Shown here: piece by piece, positions 63,233-64,000 of the stretch
Layout of the letters: each line of letters opens with the position of its first letter
Numbering within the stretch: position 1 is the stretch's first letter
Source: Methylophaga sp. OBS1
GTDB taxonomy: Bacteria > Pseudomonadota > Gammaproteobacteria > Nitrosococcales > Methylophagaceae
NCBI RefSeq assembly: GCF_026319365.1
Contig: NZ_JAPDMS010000002.1
Span: 310,001-374,000 of the forward strand
DNA: 64,000 nt
Direction: 5' to 3'
The notes under the pieces: model-generated
Told to the model about the DNA's origin: nothing
What the model saw: the letters and a program-made list of their open reading frames with translations, nothing else
Databases searched by the model: none
Position numbers and translations under genes: made by a program

Positions 63233-63688
63233 ATGATTGAAAAATTAAAACAGATGCTGGGTAATACCTTTGGAGAGGACAGTCAGGCCCTGATGTCTGA
63301 TCAGGGTCATACCAAGCTGTTGGCGGCGGTGGCGCTGATGATCGAAATTATTGCCGTGGATGATGAGCGGCATGACGCTGAAATCGCGATGCTCAGACAG
63401 CTTGTCAGCGAGCGTTTTAATCTATCTGCTGAAAAGGCGGAAGCACTGATCGAACAAGCTGAAGCGGCTTTGCTGCAATCCACTGACTTTTACCGTTTTA
63501 CCTCAGCGATCAATAGTGAGTTCGACCATGAAGAGAAGATCGAATTGATCGAATCATTATGGCAACTCGCTAATGCTGATGAGCATATCGATGCGATTGA
63601 ACAGCATGTCATTCGTAAGCTCGCCAGTCTGCTTCATGTCTCGCATAAAGACTTTATCGCCACCAAGCTGCGGGTTGTAAGTGAATGA
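63233..63688 (+). CDS. TerB-family helical protein
   Basis: 151-residue all-helical protein of the TerB (tellurite resistance) fold. LLAAVALMIEIIAVDDERHDAEI near residue 29 and LWQLANADEHIDAIEQHVIRKLASLLHVSHKDF near 110 carry the two acidic D-x(2-4)-E metal-binding helices. Isolated TerB proteins are common and not necessarily about tellurite. GAGGAG lies 5 nt before ATG 63233; a GTG two codons earlier overlaps that site. Confidence 0.85.
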   Translation: MIEKLKQMLGNTFGEDSQALMSDQGHTKLLAAVALMIEIIAVDDERHDAEIAMLRQLVSERFNLSAEKAEALIEQAEAALLQSTDFYRFTSAINSEFDHEEKIELIESLWQLANADEHIDAIEQHVIRKLASLLHVSHKDFIATKLRVVSE

Positions 63689-63689
63689 A

Positions 63690-64000
63690 TCAGGCTTTTT
63701 CATCGCCTGACTGTACGTAACTCATCCACTCCTCGATAGGCATTGTACCGCCTGATTTTTCAACCTTTTCACGGTCTTTGTCACTCAATACATCGTTGAC
63801 TTCATCCACCCGTTTCCAGGCAGCAACCGGCGTTTCGCAGTCAGCTTTGGGGACGTAATGCGAGTCCTTCACTTTCTGATAGCGGTGGATGTAGCGCGGG
63901 CAGTTCTGCCATAGTTCACTCACTCTGACCCGCACCACCAATTCCGCTTCTTTCCAGCTAGGGAGCAGAGGATCATCGGCAGACACGCTGGCCTTGCCCT
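63690..64000 (-). CDS. Pyridoxamine-phosphate-oxidase-like FMN-binding protein, C-terminal part (5' end outside the window)
   Basis: The frame is open to the window edge on the minus strand, so only about 103 C-terminal residues are seen. GKASVSADDPLLPSWKEAELVVRVRV and LWQNCPRYIHRYQKV match the C-terminal part of PNPOx-like split-barrel flavoproteins (NCPRYIHR is typical). The substrate is unknown. It is convergent with the TerB gene, with only one base between them. A hairpin TCAGGC/GCCTGA at 63690-63710 overlaps its end. Confidence 0.75.
   Translation of the reverse strand, partial: GKASVSADDPLLPSWKEAELVVRVRVSELWQNCPRYIHRYQKVKDSHYVPKADCETPVAAWKRVDEVNDVLSDKDREKVEKSGGTMPIEEWMSYVQSGDEKA

Overview
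The window is chromosomal DNA of a gammaproteobacterium. This rests on the conserved block mnmG-rsmG-parA-parB-atpIBEFHAGDC, the TorF-type porin beside glnK-amtB, and a Fap-type amyloid locus. The gene set would fit a marine or methylotrophic lineage such as Methylophaga and relatives, but no taxonomic marker fixes the genus, so that is only a guess. No rRNA, tRNA, CRISPR array, phage or intact insertion sequence was seen.

Region 1 (1-28070) is mostly core metabolism: the 3' part of topA, a small selenoprotein-W-like (Rdx) protein, purK and purE, glutamate synthase gltBD, hemE, and a nitrogen-scavenging unit (TorF porin, glnK, amtB). That unit has a -24/-12 sigma-54 promoter and two NtrC-like sites one above the other. 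Then come lgt, dgkA, the oriC-type cluster mnmG-rsmG-parAB, the full F1Fo ATP synthase operon, a tandem array of 129-bp palindromic repeats, and glmU.

Region 2 (28071-41300) is accessory. It holds an AT-rich orphan gene, a fold-back intergenic element, several small hypothetical or stress genes (YjdM/PhnA-like, tautomerase-like, bacterioferritin), and a complete phosphite-oxidation operon ptxABCDE (ABC transporter, NAD-dependent phosphite dehydrogenase, LysR regulator) behind three tandem PhoB half-sites. After it come a ferric-reductase-like membrane protein, a metallo-beta-lactamase-fold hydrolase, a histidine-rich secreted protein, a deaminase, a glyoxalase-fold protein and membrane proteins.

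Region 3 (41454-51400) is a functional-amyloid (Fap) secretion locus on the minus strand. Its order is two small secreted proteins, FapB-like, FapC-like (three amyloid repeats), FapD-like C39 peptidase, FapE-like and FapF-like pore. A sigma-54 activator gene lies just upstream. A candidate sigma-54 promoter and two palindromes sharing the 12-bp core CATGGAGTCATG tie the activator to the operon, and perhaps to a Fur-type TonB siderophore receptor on its other side.

Region 4 (51463-64000) carries gdhA, two envelope proteins of unknown role, degQ and a cbpA-type J-protein, a second TonB receptor, a 171-bp tandem repeat array, and a linked peptide-modification set: RimK-like ATP-grasp ligase (divergent), M14-like DUF2817 peptidase, and a GNAT acetyltransferase fused to a C39 peptidase. 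It ends with a TerB-like protein and a truncated FMN-binding PNPOx-like gene. The strongest leads are the PhoB-linked phosphite operon, the regulated Fap locus with its shared palindromes, and the ATP-grasp/peptidase/GNAT-C39 set.
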